A stretch of DNA of 16,203 nt from DASWJQ01 sp036397095 (GCA_036397095.1 DASWJQ010000167.1:1-16203), one strand, 5' to 3'; counted from the first letter of the stretch, positions 5,950 to 14,602 are shown. Notes: a model not told the origin generated them from the letters alone. Numbers and translations are program-made.

Positions 5950-7139
5950 CAACTCTTTCCGTTGTGATCCCGGCCTTGAATGAAGAGAGCGGGATTCAAG
6001 AGATCATTGAACGGGTTGTCGCCGTTCGCGGCGCGCTGGTCGCCGCTGGGGTGGAAAGATTGGAAGTACTCGTCGTCGACGACGGTTCGACCGACCAAAC
6101 TCCGGTGATCGTCGCCAGGATGGATGGGATACGCTTGGTACGGCACCCGGTGAACCGCGGCTACGGCGCAGCGTTGAAAACCGGGTTTGCGCAGGCCACC
6201 GGTGACCTGCTCGGTTTTCTCGACGCTGACGGGACCTACCCGCCGGAATACTTCCCGCAGCTGTGCGCACAGGTTCTGAACGGGGCTGACTTGGCGGTAG
6301 GGTCGAGGATGTCGGGGGCGGCCAGCTCCATGCCGTTCCTGCGCAGGGTGGGAAACGTGTTCTTCGCCACGCTCATCAGCGTCATTGGCCGCCAGCGGGT
6401 CAACGACAGCGCCAGCGGGATGCGCGTATTCAAGCGTTCGGTTCTCGAACGCATCCTGCCGCTGCCGGACGGACTCAATCTGACGCCTGTAATGAGCACG
6501 CGGGCCATTCACGAAGGGGTTAGCATGGTGGAGGTCCCCATCCCTTATGACGAACGCGTCGGCGATTCGAAGCTCAATGTCGTCAGAGACGGATCAATCT
6601 TCTTGCGGTCGGTCGTGTGGACGGTGATGACTTACAATCCGGTGCGCATCCTTGGATTGCTTGGGCTCGCCGGGCTGGCACTGGCCACCTTGGTCGGGGC
6701 GGGACTCGTCTATGCCCGCATGATGGGGGTCACCGAGCTGGGGCCTTGGGGCGTCGCCGCCGTGTTCGGGGCGCTGGTGGCCGCCGTAACCGGGATCAGC
6801 CTGTTCGCCCTCGGCACGACGTTCAACTACCTGGTGTCGTTGTTCTACCGACGGCCGGTGCGGCAAGGCCTGTTTGGCCGGCCGATATTCCCGCTACCGC
6901 TCGATCGCCATTTCGGCTGGATGGGCCTGGTCTGTGGATTGGCGGGTGGGGTGTTGGGCTTGATCAGTGTGGCCTTGGGCCTCCAGGGGTGGGACGTCGA
7001 CAGGCTGTGGTTGTACTTGTTGATCAGCGCTATGGCGATCCTGATGGGTGTACAGTTGACCACCTTTTGGGTCCTGGTGCGAGTACTCGATGAATTGAGT
7101 CAACGGGCCATCTTAGTGGAGCCGGATCCCGTTGCTTGA
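5946..7139 (+). CDS. GT2 glycosyltransferase with four C-terminal membrane segments
   Basis: I place the start at ATG 5946, in the ATGA overlap with the acyltransferase, because the GT2 fold begins at once (TLSVVIPALNEE); a longer in-frame upstream extension has no homology-like features. The protein has 397 residues. Catalytic part: VVDDGSTD at 43-50, RGYGAALKTGF at 71-81, and the metal- and nucleotide-binding DAD at 93-95. Four hydrophobic helices follow at about 234-256, 268-290, 323-346 and 354-379. This resembles dolichol/polyprenyl-phosphate glycosyltransferases such as DPM1-like or GtrB-like enzymes, which transfer a sugar from a nucleotide donor to a lipid phosphate at the membrane. 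The upstream GAGGTGGAG serves as ribosome binding site. Confidence 0.88.
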   Translation: MTTLSVVIPALNEESGIQEIIERVVAVRGALVAAGVERLEVLVVDDGSTDQTPVIVARMDGIRLVRHPVNRGYGAALKTGFAQATGDLLGFLDADGTYPPEYFPQLCAQVLNGADLAVGSRMSGAASSMPFLRRVGNVFFATLISVIGRQRVNDSASGMRVFKRSVLERILPLPDGLNLTPVMSTRAIHEGVSMVEVPIPYDERVGDSKLNVVRDGSIFLRSVVWTVMTYNPVRILGLLGLAGLALATLVGAGLVYARMMGVTELGPWGVAAVFGALVAAVTGISLFALGTTFNYLVSLFYRRPVRQGLFGRPIFPLPLDRHFGWMGLVCGLAGGVLGLISVALGLQGWDVDRLWLYLLISAMAILMGVQLTTFWVLVRVLDELSQRAILVEPDPVA

Positions 7140-7175
7140 ACATTCTGGTGGAGCGGTCTCCGGCTCGTCGGATCG

Positions 7176-7182
7176 AGGAGGT
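7176..7182 (+). promoter_or_regulatory. Strong ribosome binding site AGGAGGT
   Basis: AGGAGGT lies five bases before ATG 7188 and fixes the start of the radical SAM gene. It is among the strongest ribosome binding sites seen in the cluster. Confidence 0.8.
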
Positions 7183-7187
7183 AGGGC

Positions 7188-8852
7188 ATGACCGATCGAC
7201 AGCATGACCCGTTGAGACAGAACTTGGGCTCACGTCGCATCCCGAAGCTCCGCTTACCGGATTATCCCAAAGCGGATGACATTGTGCGCAAAGTGCTGCT
7301 TGAGGCGCAGCGCACTCCCGATATGGTCGATGTGTTGCTGGTCAATCCACCTACCCCGGACGGCGGCTTATGGATCCGAACGCAACACCGCGTCGGCCGC
7401 CGAACGCGGGAGAACATGGTTTGGCCGCAGGTCTCGCTTGCTCAGATGGCTGCCCTACTGCATCCGACGTACTCGGTTCAGGTAATCGACGCCAATGCCG
7501 AACGCATGTCATGGCCCGAGTTCACGCACCACCTCGAGAAGCTCAGCCCGAAATACTATGTGACTCAATTGACAGCGCCGACCCTGGAAAACGACATGTA
7601 TGGGTCCTTCCTGGCACACGCCCGCGGTGCCAAGACGATCGCGTTCGGGACCCACGTTACTCCAATCCCAGTCGAGTCGATGAGGCCCTACCCCTCCCTG
7701 GACTTCTGCATCGTCGGTGAGCCGGACATGGCGGTGCGCGATCTCATCGACCATCTAGAAGGAAATGTCGGGAGCCGTCCGCCCGAGATCCAAGCGCTGT
7801 TCGACAAGGAAGACCCGGGGTACAGGGCTTCGGTCGACCAGAATGGCCAGGTGGACCTGCAGGGGATCAAGGGCATTGCCTGGCGACGGGGGGAGGAGAT
7901 CGTTGTCAACCTGCCGCGGCCGATTCTGCCCGAGCTCGACGATCTACCGGTCCCGATGCATGAATTGCTGCCGCTCATGGAATACCGGATGCCGCTCATT
8001 CGCGGGCCGTTCACGTTCATCGTCACGAGTCGCGGCTGCCCGGCAGGCTGCACTTACTGCATCAAGCACGTTAGCTACCAATTCAATGTGCGGCTGCGTT
8101 CCCCGCAGCTATTGGTCGAGGAAATGTGGAAGCTCAAGGAGTTGGGCATTCACAATATCCACATGTACGCCGATTTGTTCACGGTCAACCGGGACCAGGT
8201 CGTCGAGCTCTGCCGCCTGATGATCGCCGAAGACATCCAGGTCAAGTGGACCTGCAACAGCCGGGTCGATTACGTCGATGAAGAGATGCTCCGCCTGATG
8301 TCGCAGGCCGGCAACTGGTTGATTTCCTGGGGCATCGAGAGTGGAAACGAGCAGATCCTGCGGCACGCAAAGAAGGGCGCCTATCCGGATAAGGCGGAAC
8401 GGGCGCTGCGATGGGCGAGGCAGGCGAACATCAAGAACTGGGGGTACTTCATCATCGGACTGCCCGGGGAAACCGAAGAGACGATTCGGCAAACGATCGA
8501 TTTCTCCAAGAAATTGCCGCTTGACATCGCCCTGTTCCACGTGGCAGCTCCTTACCCTGGGACACCATTCTTCTTCGAGGTGGTGGAGAACGAGTGGTTC
8601 CGACCCGGCACACGCTGGGAACAGGTAGACATGGACAAGGGAACTGTCCTCGACTACCCGAACTTGTCCGCCGAGCGGCTGTTGTACTGGCAGCGGCGTG
8701 CCTTTCGCGAATGGGCGCTCCGTCCAGGTCCAATGCTCACCTATCTGAAGATGCTATTCTCGGATCCGTCCACCCTGAAGTCTGCGCTTGACGTAGGTAT
8801 GCAGCATTTGAGCTGGGCGTCGACCGACAGCGGCGCTCCGGTCGGCGGCTGA
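7188..8852 (+). CDS. Radical SAM enzyme with BchE/HpnJ-like N-terminal domain
   Basis: 554 residues. An N-terminal Rossmann-like domain (about 47-195, beginning VDVLLVNPP, with FGTHVTPIP and DFCIVGEPD) resembles the cobalamin-binding-type domain of BchE/HpnJ relatives, but no DxHxxG cobalamin motif is visible, so B12 may not bind. The radical SAM core (about 275-500) carries the iron-sulphur cysteines C284, C288 and C291 in RGCPAGCTYC, followed by WGIESGNEQIL and FIIGLPGETEET. Such enzymes use S-adenosylmethionine radicals for ring rearrangement, methylation or C-C bond formation on lipids and cofactors. The gene sits between a GT2 enzyme and an O-antigen ligase, so its substrate is probably the lipid carrier or the sugar of this glycan. 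The exact reaction cannot be inferred. Confidence 0.87.
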   Translation: MTDRQHDPLRQNLGSRRIPKLRLPDYPKADDIVRKVLLEAQRTPDMVDVLLVNPPTPDGGLWIRTQHRVGRRTRENMVWPQVSLAQMAALLHPTYSVQVIDANAERMSWPEFTHHLEKLSPKYYVTQLTAPTLENDMYGSFLAHARGAKTIAFGTHVTPIPVESMRPYPSLDFCIVGEPDMAVRDLIDHLEGNVGSRPPEIQALFDKEDPGYRASVDQNGQVDLQGIKGIAWRRGEEIVVNLPRPILPELDDLPVPMHELLPLMEYRMPLIRGPFTFIVTSRGCPAGCTYCIKHVSYQFNVRLRSPQLLVEEMWKLKELGIHNIHMYADLFTVNRDQVVELCRLMIAEDIQVKWTCNSRVDYVDEEMLRLMSQAGNWLISWGIESGNEQILRHAKKGAYPDKAERALRWARQANIKNWGYFIIGLPGETEETIRQTIDFSKKLPLDIALFHVAAPYPGTPFFFEVVENEWFRPGTRWEQVDMDKGTVLDYPNLSAERLLYWQRRAFREWALRPGPMLTYLKMLFSDPSTLKSALDVGMQHLSWASTDSGAPVGG

Positions 8853-8929
8853 GCGACCGTAGGGCAGAACTCCGACAGGGGGTGACGGACGACACGCCCC
8901 GGTGCAATCCTTCCGGCTAAACCATCAAA

Positions 8930-10513
8930 TTGCCTCGTAGACGCATCGTCGATGCCTCGATCGCCCTCTTCCTGTTGTCGGCCCTGATCGGGACCATCAC
9001 CGCCTACAATACGCGCGACGCCCAACTTCGCTTCCTCATGTTGGGCGCGGCGGCAGTGCTTTACGTGGGTGTAAGCCTCCTTCCGCCGGATCGCCTGTGG
9101 CAAGCCGTCAAATTCACTCGCATGATCGTCGTCGGGCTGGCCGCCGTCGTCATCCTTTTGCGCTTCTGGCCGGGCGGTGCTCCCGACTTGCGCACGCTCG
9201 ACTTTGGCCGCGTGTTCGGGCGGACTGGGTTGGGTTTCGACAGCGGTATGCTGGCCGGCTGGATCGCCGCCCTGCTCCCCCTCGTGGGAGCCCACCAGAT
9301 CTTGGTGTGGCGGGTTCGTCGACAGGTCCGGTCCTTTACCCTGGCAGCCATCGGTCTCGGCGCCCTGGCTTTGGCGCTCGGCGACTCGACGAGTGCACTG
9401 CTCGCCATCCTCGCCATCCTCGCCATCTGGGCTGTCGTCTGGTCGACGGGGACAACCCGCCCGAGATCCGCTCGGCTGGCTGCCGTAGTCGTACCCCTCG
9501 GCCTGGGCGCGATTGGGTCGGAGGCGTGGCTCTCGGCCATCCACGACCGTTTGGACCTTGCGGGCCAGGCCTGGAACCTGTTCGGCGACTTCGCCCTGAG
9601 CGGGGCGGGTCTTGGCTCGTTCCCTGGCCTCTACTCCATGTACGTCCGCAATGTGCCGGTGTATTTCTACGGCAGCAGTCAGAACCTGTACTTGGATGTA
9701 GCGATCGACCAGGGCATCGTCGGCGTCTTGGCGCTGGTGGTCGCCCTTGTCAGCAGCTTCATTCTGCTGCTTGCCTCCCGGCGGGGAGTGTGGAGTCAGG
9801 TCCAGGGAGGCGGGGCGCTGCGTTGGGCGACCCTTTCGGCGACCCTAACGGTGATTGCCCTCGGCCTGATCGACGACGCCGTCTACACGGGAGTCGGAGG
9901 GATCTTCCTGTTCATCATGCCGGGGATGGCGGTGGCCCTCGACCGGCCATTGCTTGGAGTGAGCGACTCGGACGCACGGCTGCCGCTGCGTCCACTTGCC
10001 TGGATCGCTGGTGCTGTCCTGGTGGGGGGCGTTGGACTGGCGATCGTATCGTGGCCGGGGCTTCCCGCTCGGTGGCATGCCAACCTGGGCGCGCTTCGGA
10101 TGGCCCGAATCGATCTATCGAACTGGCCACGACCCGTGTGGCTTGATCTGGCGGAGCATCCGGCGCTGGACGGAGCCGAGGAGGCCTTCCGCGTGGCGCT
10201 GGCGCTGGACCCAGAAAACCGCACCGCGCATCACCGGCTTGGATTGCTCGGCTTGCGCCACCTCGACTTCCCGGCGGCACTCGGCCACCTGGAGCACGCC
10301 TACGAAGCCGACCCCGACCACCGGGGGGTGAAGAAAGCGTTGGGCTTTCTGTACGCGTGGCAAGGAGACTTCGAGTCGGCCGAGCAGGTGCTTGTCAATA
10401 TCCCGGAGGCCGTCCACGAACTGGGTTGGTACGCGCAGTGGTGGCGGCAGCGTGGCATGCCGCAGTATGCCGAGTACACTCGGCAGTTCATCGATCGATT
10501 GTCCGCACGCTAG
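8930..10513 (+). CDS. O-antigen ligase/polymerase-like membrane protein with TPR tail
   Basis: 527 residues from TTG 8930, the only initiation-type codon between the in-frame stop at 8918-8920 and the first hydrophobic helix; no good ribosome binding site precedes it. About nine or ten hydrophobic helices run from residue 8 to 375. The periplasmic region GSSQNLYLDVAIDQGIVG (248-265) fits the Wzy_C signature of O-antigen ligases and polymerases, with SQN where many have a His. After the last helix (about 357-375) two or three TPR-like units occupy about 413-500 (EEAFRVALALDPENRTAHHRL and similar). The family joins or polymerises lipid-linked glycans on the outer face of the membrane. The N-terminus looks short compared with relatives that carry extra helices there. 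Confidence 0.82.
   Translation: MPRRRIVDASIALFLLSALIGTITAYNTRDAQLRFLMLGAAAVLYVGVSLLPPDRLWQAVKFTRMIVVGLAAVVILLRFWPGGAPDLRTLDFGRVFGRTGLGFDSGMLAGWIAALLPLVGAHQILVWRVRRQVRSFTLAAIGLGALALALGDSTSALLAILAILAIWAVVWSTGTTRPRSARLAAVVVPLGLGAIGSEAWLSAIHDRLDLAGQAWNLFGDFALSGAGLGSFPGLYSMYVRNVPVYFYGSSQNLYLDVAIDQGIVGVLALVVALVSSFILLLASRRGVWSQVQGGGALRWATLSATLTVIALGLIDDAVYTGVGGIFLFIMPGMAVALDRPLLGVSDSDARLPLRPLAWIAGAVLVGGVGLAIVSWPGLPARWHANLGALRMARIDLSNWPRPVWLDLAEHPALDGAEEAFRVALALDPENRTAHHRLGLLGLRHLDFPAALGHLEHAYEADPDHRGVKKALGFLYAWQGDFESAEQVLVNIPEAVHELGWYAQWWRQRGMPQYAEYTRQFIDRLSAR
9401..9427 (+). repeat. Three perfect tandem copies of a 9-bp unit
   Basis: CTCGCCATC is repeated three times without change inside the O-antigen ligase gene, encoding Leu-Ala-Ile three times in a membrane helix (about residues 158-166). 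Copy-number change in steps of nine bases would keep the frame and alter helix length. Confidence 0.9.
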
Positions 10514-10588
10514 CCGAGGCCTGCCCGCGGCGACCCACCGCGCCCGACCCCGGGGCAGAACCCCGCCAGCCCGATAGGTGACACTGAC

Positions 10589-12046
10589 ATGCGGATTGCG
10601 ATAGTCGGAACCGGCTACGTCGGATTGACAACTGGCGTCGCACTTGCCTACCTTGGGCACGATGTGACCTGTGTCGATGTTGATCAGGCCAAGATTGCCT
10701 TGCTGCGCCACGGATCGATCCCATTCCACGAGCCCAACTTGCCCGAGCTGTTCAAGGTGGTCCACGCTCGTCTTGCGTTCACGGCGGACAGCACGGAAGC
10801 TGGGCTGGCAAGCGCTGACGTGATTTTCATCGCCGTCGGCACGCCTCCGATGGCCGACGGTGGCCCCAATTTGAGTCATGTGCAGGCGGCGGCGAGGGCG
10901 ATCGGCGAACACCTCGGCGAGGGGTTTACCGTCGTCGTCAACAAGTCAACTGTTCCAATCGGGAGCGGCAACTGGGTCGGCGCCATCATTCGTGAAGCGT
11001 TCCAGGCCCGCAATGGACACCAGCCGCGCGGTCAATTCGCCGTCGCCTCCAATCCTGAATTCCTCAGGGAGGGCTCGGCCCTCCATGATTCGTTCTACCC
11101 GGACCGCATTGTGATAGGGGCCGAGGATCAGCAGGCGTTGAGCGTCCTTACCGAACTCTACCGGCCGATCCTGAATCAAGACTTCGCCGCGCCCGAATTC
11201 CTGCCGCGGCCGGACGGCATGGTTGCCGTTCCGATGGTGACGGCCGATCTGGCGTCAGCCGAGCTGGTGAAATATGCCGCCAATGCTTTCCTCGCCCTAA
11301 AGATCAGCTACATCAACGAAGTGGCGCGGCTGGCTGAGCGTGTCGGGGCCGATATCCGGCAGGTTGCCCGCGGCATGGGTTTGGATTCGCGGATCGGCTC
11401 GCGCTTCTTGAATGCTGGCGTCGGCTGGGGTGGCAGCTGCTTTGGCAAGGACACGTCGGCGCTGCTCAGCACGGCCGCCGAGTACGGGTTGTCGATGCCG
11501 ATCGTCCAGTCCGCCCGGTCAATCAATGATGGACAGCGAGGCTGGGTTGTTGATCGGCTGCTAATGGAACTGCGCATCCTCAAGGGACGCACAATCTGTC
11601 TCCTGGGGCTGGCGTTCAAGCCGAACACCGACGACCTGCGTGACTCGCCGGCGGTCGAGATCGCCCGCCTGCTGCAGGAACGGGGAGCGCGCGTCCAGGC
11701 TTACGATCCGGTCGCCATGGACCGGGCTCGGCGCGAGATCACCGAGGCTCAGCCCCAGCTCTGCGCCAGCGCCATGGAGGCGGCCACCGAGGCCGATGCG
11801 GTTGTCCTGGTCACCGAGTGGCCTGAGTTCCGGCAATTGGACTGGCAGCAACTCCGCCGTGTAGTTCGAATCCCGCTGGTCATCGATGGCCGCAACTTCC
11901 TGCCGGATGACGAGCTGACGGCTCACGGCTTTCGTTACGTCGGCGTCGGCCGCGGTGGAGATTTCGCCGGCCAAGCTCCGCAGTTCCCGCCCCAGGCCGA
12001 ATCCGACGTCGCGGCCGTCGCACAAGCCGGGGGAGCTGGATCATGA
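10589..12046 (+). CDS. UDP-glucose/GDP-mannose 6-dehydrogenase family protein
   Basis: 485 residues. N-terminal NAD-binding motif GTGYVG (7-12); central dimerisation domain with ELVKYAANAFLALKISYINE; catalytic nucleophile C284 in GVGWGGSCFGKD; C-terminal domain with LGLAFKPNTDDLRDSPA and WPEF. The enzyme oxidises a nucleotide sugar twice at C6 to the uronic acid, typically UDP-glucose to UDP-glucuronate, a donor for exopolysaccharide. Whether the substrate is UDP-Glc, UDP-GlcNAc or GDP-Man cannot be settled by eye. The last 35 residues are a low-complexity Ala/Gly/Gln tail beyond the usual end. AGGTGA lies about seven bases before the ATG. The stop overlaps the next gene in an ATGA. Confidence 0.93.
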   Translation: MRIAIVGTGYVGLTTGVALAYLGHDVTCVDVDQAKIALLRHGSIPFHEPNLPELFKVVHARLAFTADSTEAGLASADVIFIAVGTPPMADGGPNLSHVQAAARAIGEHLGEGFTVVVNKSTVPIGSGNWVGAIIREAFQARNGHQPRGQFAVASNPEFLREGSALHDSFYPDRIVIGAEDQQALSVLTELYRPILNQDFAAPEFLPRPDGMVAVPMVTADLASAELVKYAANAFLALKISYINEVARLAERVGADIRQVARGMGLDSRIGSRFLNAGVGWGGSCFGKDTSALLSTAAEYGLSMPIVQSARSINDGQRGWVVDRLLMELRILKGRTICLLGLAFKPNTDDLRDSPAVEIARLLQERGARVQAYDPVAMDRARREITEAQPQLCASAMEAATEADAVVLVTEWPEFRQLDWQQLRRVVRIPLVIDGRNFLPDDELTAHGFRYVGVGRGGDFAGQAPQFPPQAESDVAAVAQAGGAGS

Positions 12047-13491
12047 CCTTCCTCCGGCCGCTTCAGCGGAGCCGCGAGCGGAGGGTTTTCGTCGTCGGGT
12101 TGGATTGCGCGGCACCGGAGCTCGTATTTGACCGCTGGCGGGACGACCTGCCCAACCTGAGCCGCCTGGCCGATATCGGTCTCTCCGGTGAGCTTGAATC
12201 GTCGATACCGGCCATCACGGTACCCGCCTGGTCGAGCATGTTGTCGGGGCGGGACCCGGGCGAAATCGGCGTCTACGGATTCCGTAACCGGTCCGATCAC
12301 AGCTACGACAAGCAGTTCATTGCCACGAACAGTTATGTGCATTTGCCACGGATCTGGGACCACTTGACCGCAGCCGGCAAGAGCTCAGTCGTAATTGGGG
12401 TGCCGCAGACGTATCCCGTTAAGGAGCTCAAGGGCTGGCTGATCTCGGGCTTCCTCGCTCCGGGGATCGAGAGCGCGTTCACGTATCCCGCGACGCTCAA
12501 GGATGAAGTTCTGAGAATCGCCCCCGACTATGATGTCGATGTCCCTCAGTTCCGGACCGAGGACAAGCAATGGCTGCTGGATCAGATTTGGGCGATGACC
12601 GAGAAACGGTTTCGGGTAGTCGACCATCTGCTCGAAAGCAAGCCATGGGACTTCTTCATGGTCATGGAGATTGGCGTCGACCGAATCCACCACGGTTTGT
12701 GGAGCTACCACGATCCGCTGCATCGTCGCTACCTCCCCGGCAATCCATTTGAGCATGCTATCCATGACTACTATGTTTTCATCGACGACGCCATCGGCCG
12801 CTGGCTGTCCGTACTCGACGACGATACGGTGGTGCTCGTGGTGTCAGACCACGGCGCCAAGCGGATGGATGGGGGGATTTGCATCAATGAGTGGCTATGG
12901 CGCAATGGCTGGCTTGCTTTCGAAGAGGAGCCGGTGAGCGGCACGTTGACGCGGTTCGACGATATGAAGATCGATTGGTCGCGAACCAAGGCCTGGGGGG
13001 ACGGCGGTTACTATGCCAGGGTGTATCTGAACGTCCAAGGTCGCGAACCAGCCGGGATCGTTTCACCCGCCGAGTTCGAAGCGACCCGCAACCAGCTGGG
13101 TGAGCAACTGGCGGCCATCCCGGATCAAGACGGGAGACCGCTAGACACCAAGGTGTACCGGCCGGAAGACATCTATCGGCAGGTGAACGGGGTCGCACCG
13201 GATCTGATGGTGTACTTCGGTGACCTGTTGTGGCGCTCCGTCGGCACACTGGGGCATGGCGCCGTCCACACGTTCGACAACGACACCGGCCCGGATGACT
13301 GCAATCACGCGCGCAACGGTTTGTTCATTCTGTACGATCCACAACAGCCCGGGGACGGCGCCAAGGTGTCCGGGGCACAGCTGATGGATGTCACCCCGAC
13401 CCTGCTGAGTGCCTTCGGACTGGAGAGGCCAGCGAGCGTTCAAGGCATGGCTCTCATGGATCGGGCCTCTTCGATGTTGGTGCTTCCTTGA
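12043..13491 (+). CDS. Alkaline-phosphatase-superfamily hydrolase (type I phosphodiesterase/pyrophosphatase-like)
   Basis: 482 residues with the metal ligands of the superfamily in order: D21 in VVGLDCAAPE, nucleophile T59 in PAITVPAWSSMLSG, D213 and H217 in MEIGVDRIHHGLW, D269-H270 in VVSDHGAKR, and H422 in DCNHARNG. The set of Asp/His ligands for two metals appears complete. No signal peptide or membrane helix is seen, so it is likely cytoplasmic. The family cleaves phosphodiester or pyrophosphate bonds, or transfers phospho-groups; in a glycan cluster it may act on nucleotide sugars or lipid-linked intermediates. It begins in an ATGA overlap with the dehydrogenase, preceded by GGGGGAG, which argues for tight co-expression. 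Confidence 0.85.
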   Translation: MTFLRPLQRSRERRVFVVGLDCAAPELVFDRWRDDLPNLSRLADIGLSGELESSIPAITVPAWSSMLSGRDPGEIGVYGFRNRSDHSYDKQFIATNSYVHLPRIWDHLTAAGKSSVVIGVPQTYPVKELKGWLISGFLAPGIESAFTYPATLKDEVLRIAPDYDVDVPQFRTEDKQWLLDQIWAMTEKRFRVVDHLLESKPWDFFMVMEIGVDRIHHGLWSYHDPLHRRYLPGNPFEHAIHDYYVFIDDAIGRWLSVLDDDTVVLVVSDHGAKRMDGGICINEWLWRNGWLAFEEEPVSGTLTRFDDMKIDWSRTKAWGDGGYYARVYLNVQGREPAGIVSPAEFEATRNQLGEQLAAIPDQDGRPLDTKVYRPEDIYRQVNGVAPDLMVYFGDLLWRSVGTLGHGAVHTFDNDTGPDDCNHARNGLFILYDPQQPGDGAKVSGAQLMDVTPTLLSAFGLERPASVQGMALMDRASSMLVLP

Positions 13492-13507
13492 TGGCTGGTC
13501 CATACAA

Positions 13508-14602
13508 GTGGCGCTCGAATTGAGAGCCGATTTGAGGAGGCTGGGCTCGGGACTCTTGATCTCCTTCCTTGCCATTGTGGTGACCGCGGTGGTGCTCGAG
13601 TTGGGTGCTGCCGTCTGGGAGGCGATCATGGCAAACGGTCGAAATGGCTGGACACTTGTCGCGTCCAGGCGTCTTGAACTTGTCAGCTACGGGGAAGGGG
13701 ATCAGCTCTACTATCTATTCGAACCCGATAAGAAGTACCGGTGGGAAGGTATCGATGTTGAGATCAACTCATACGGAATCCGTGGACCGGAGATCTCCGA
13801 AGACATGGGGTCCGATCAATTCAGGATCCTCAACCTAGGAGATTCGATCCCATTTGGTTGGGAAGTCGAGTTCGAAGAGATATACGGCCAAGTCTTGGAG
13901 CAGAGCCTGCAGCTAAGTAACCCGGATGTGGAAGTCGGGGTGATCACCGTTGCCGTCCCTGGGTGGACGCCTACCATGGCGCACAACTACCTGATTGATC
14001 AAGGGCTAGCCCTTGAGCCGGACCTAGTCATTCTGGCAGTTACGGTTGTCAATGATATCTATGGAAGCGGCCCCCAGGTTAGTCGTGATGGAAGCGTGAC
14101 CGATTGGTTGCGCGATAACACACATGCCTGGCCGGTTCTCACAACACAGGCACGGCTACTGCTTGCGCGAACCCTAGATCCTCGATTCCTGCCCGTCCTT
14201 AATCCACCACGCTCCGCACAGGCCTACTATCCGCTAGATGAGGACGATCCTAGGTGGGCAAGTCTTCTCGATCCGGTTGTTGACATCCAGCAGGCCTGTG
14301 AGGAGTTGGGTATCCCCTTCTTGGTCGTGATCTTCCCAACTGCGATGCAAGTCAACGAGGAAGCCCATCCCGACCTACCTCAACAGATGCTTGAAGACCT
14401 CGGTTTACAGCTTGAAATGCAAGTTGTTGATCTTCTTCCGGCATATCGTCAGGAGTGCAGCCGAGTCGGCCCGGAAAAGTGCACTGGCTTGGAGAATCAC
14501 CTGTTCGCGGATGTGTGGATGCATCCAAGCAACATTGGGCATGAATTAGCCGCCCAAGCTCTTTCCTCAGCAGTTAGTCCAACGATCTCTTCGACAAGGT
14601 GA
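13508..14602 (+). CDS. Membrane-anchored SGNH/GDSL-like hydrolase
   Basis: I start at GTG 13508, 16 bases after the upstream stop, giving 364 residues; an in-frame ATG at 13409 would overlap the previous gene by 83 bases. One hydrophobic helix (about residues 13-38) anchors the N-terminus, so the catalytic part should face outside. SGNH blocks: GDS at 111-113 in ILNLGDSIPFG, ND at 182-183 in VVNDIY, and a late Asp/His block with D335 and H339 in ADVWMHPSNIG, where one extra residue separates Asp and His compared with the usual DxxH. Likely role: removing or transferring acyl groups on the extracellular glycan, pairing with the acyltransferase upstream. The base composition is visibly less GC-rich than the neighbouring genes. 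Confidence 0.75.
   Translation: MALELRADLRRLGSGLLISFLAIVVTAVVLELGAAVWEAIMANGRNGWTLVASRRLELVSYGEGDQLYYLFEPDKKYRWEGIDVEINSYGIRGPEISEDMGSDQFRILNLGDSIPFGWEVEFEEIYGQVLEQSLQLSNPDVEVGVITVAVPGWTPTMAHNYLIDQGLALEPDLVILAVTVVNDIYGSGPQVSRDGSVTDWLRDNTHAWPVLTTQARLLLARTLDPRFLPVLNPPRSAQAYYPLDEDDPRWASLLDPVVDIQQACEELGIPFLVVIFPTAMQVNEEAHPDLPQQMLEDLGLQLEMQVVDLLPAYRQECSRVGPEKCTGLENHLFADVWMHPSNIGHELAAQALSSAVSPTISSTR

Noticed and set aside
8853..8929. Possible riboswitch before the O-antigen ligase gene
   Set aside because: The gap is only 77 bases and shows no conserved aptamer elements that I can recognise.
13409..13507. ATG 13409 as start of the SGNH gene
   Set aside because: It would overlap the upstream gene by 83 bases and add 33 Trp/Cys-rich residues unlike a membrane-anchor N-terminus; GTG 13508 fits better.
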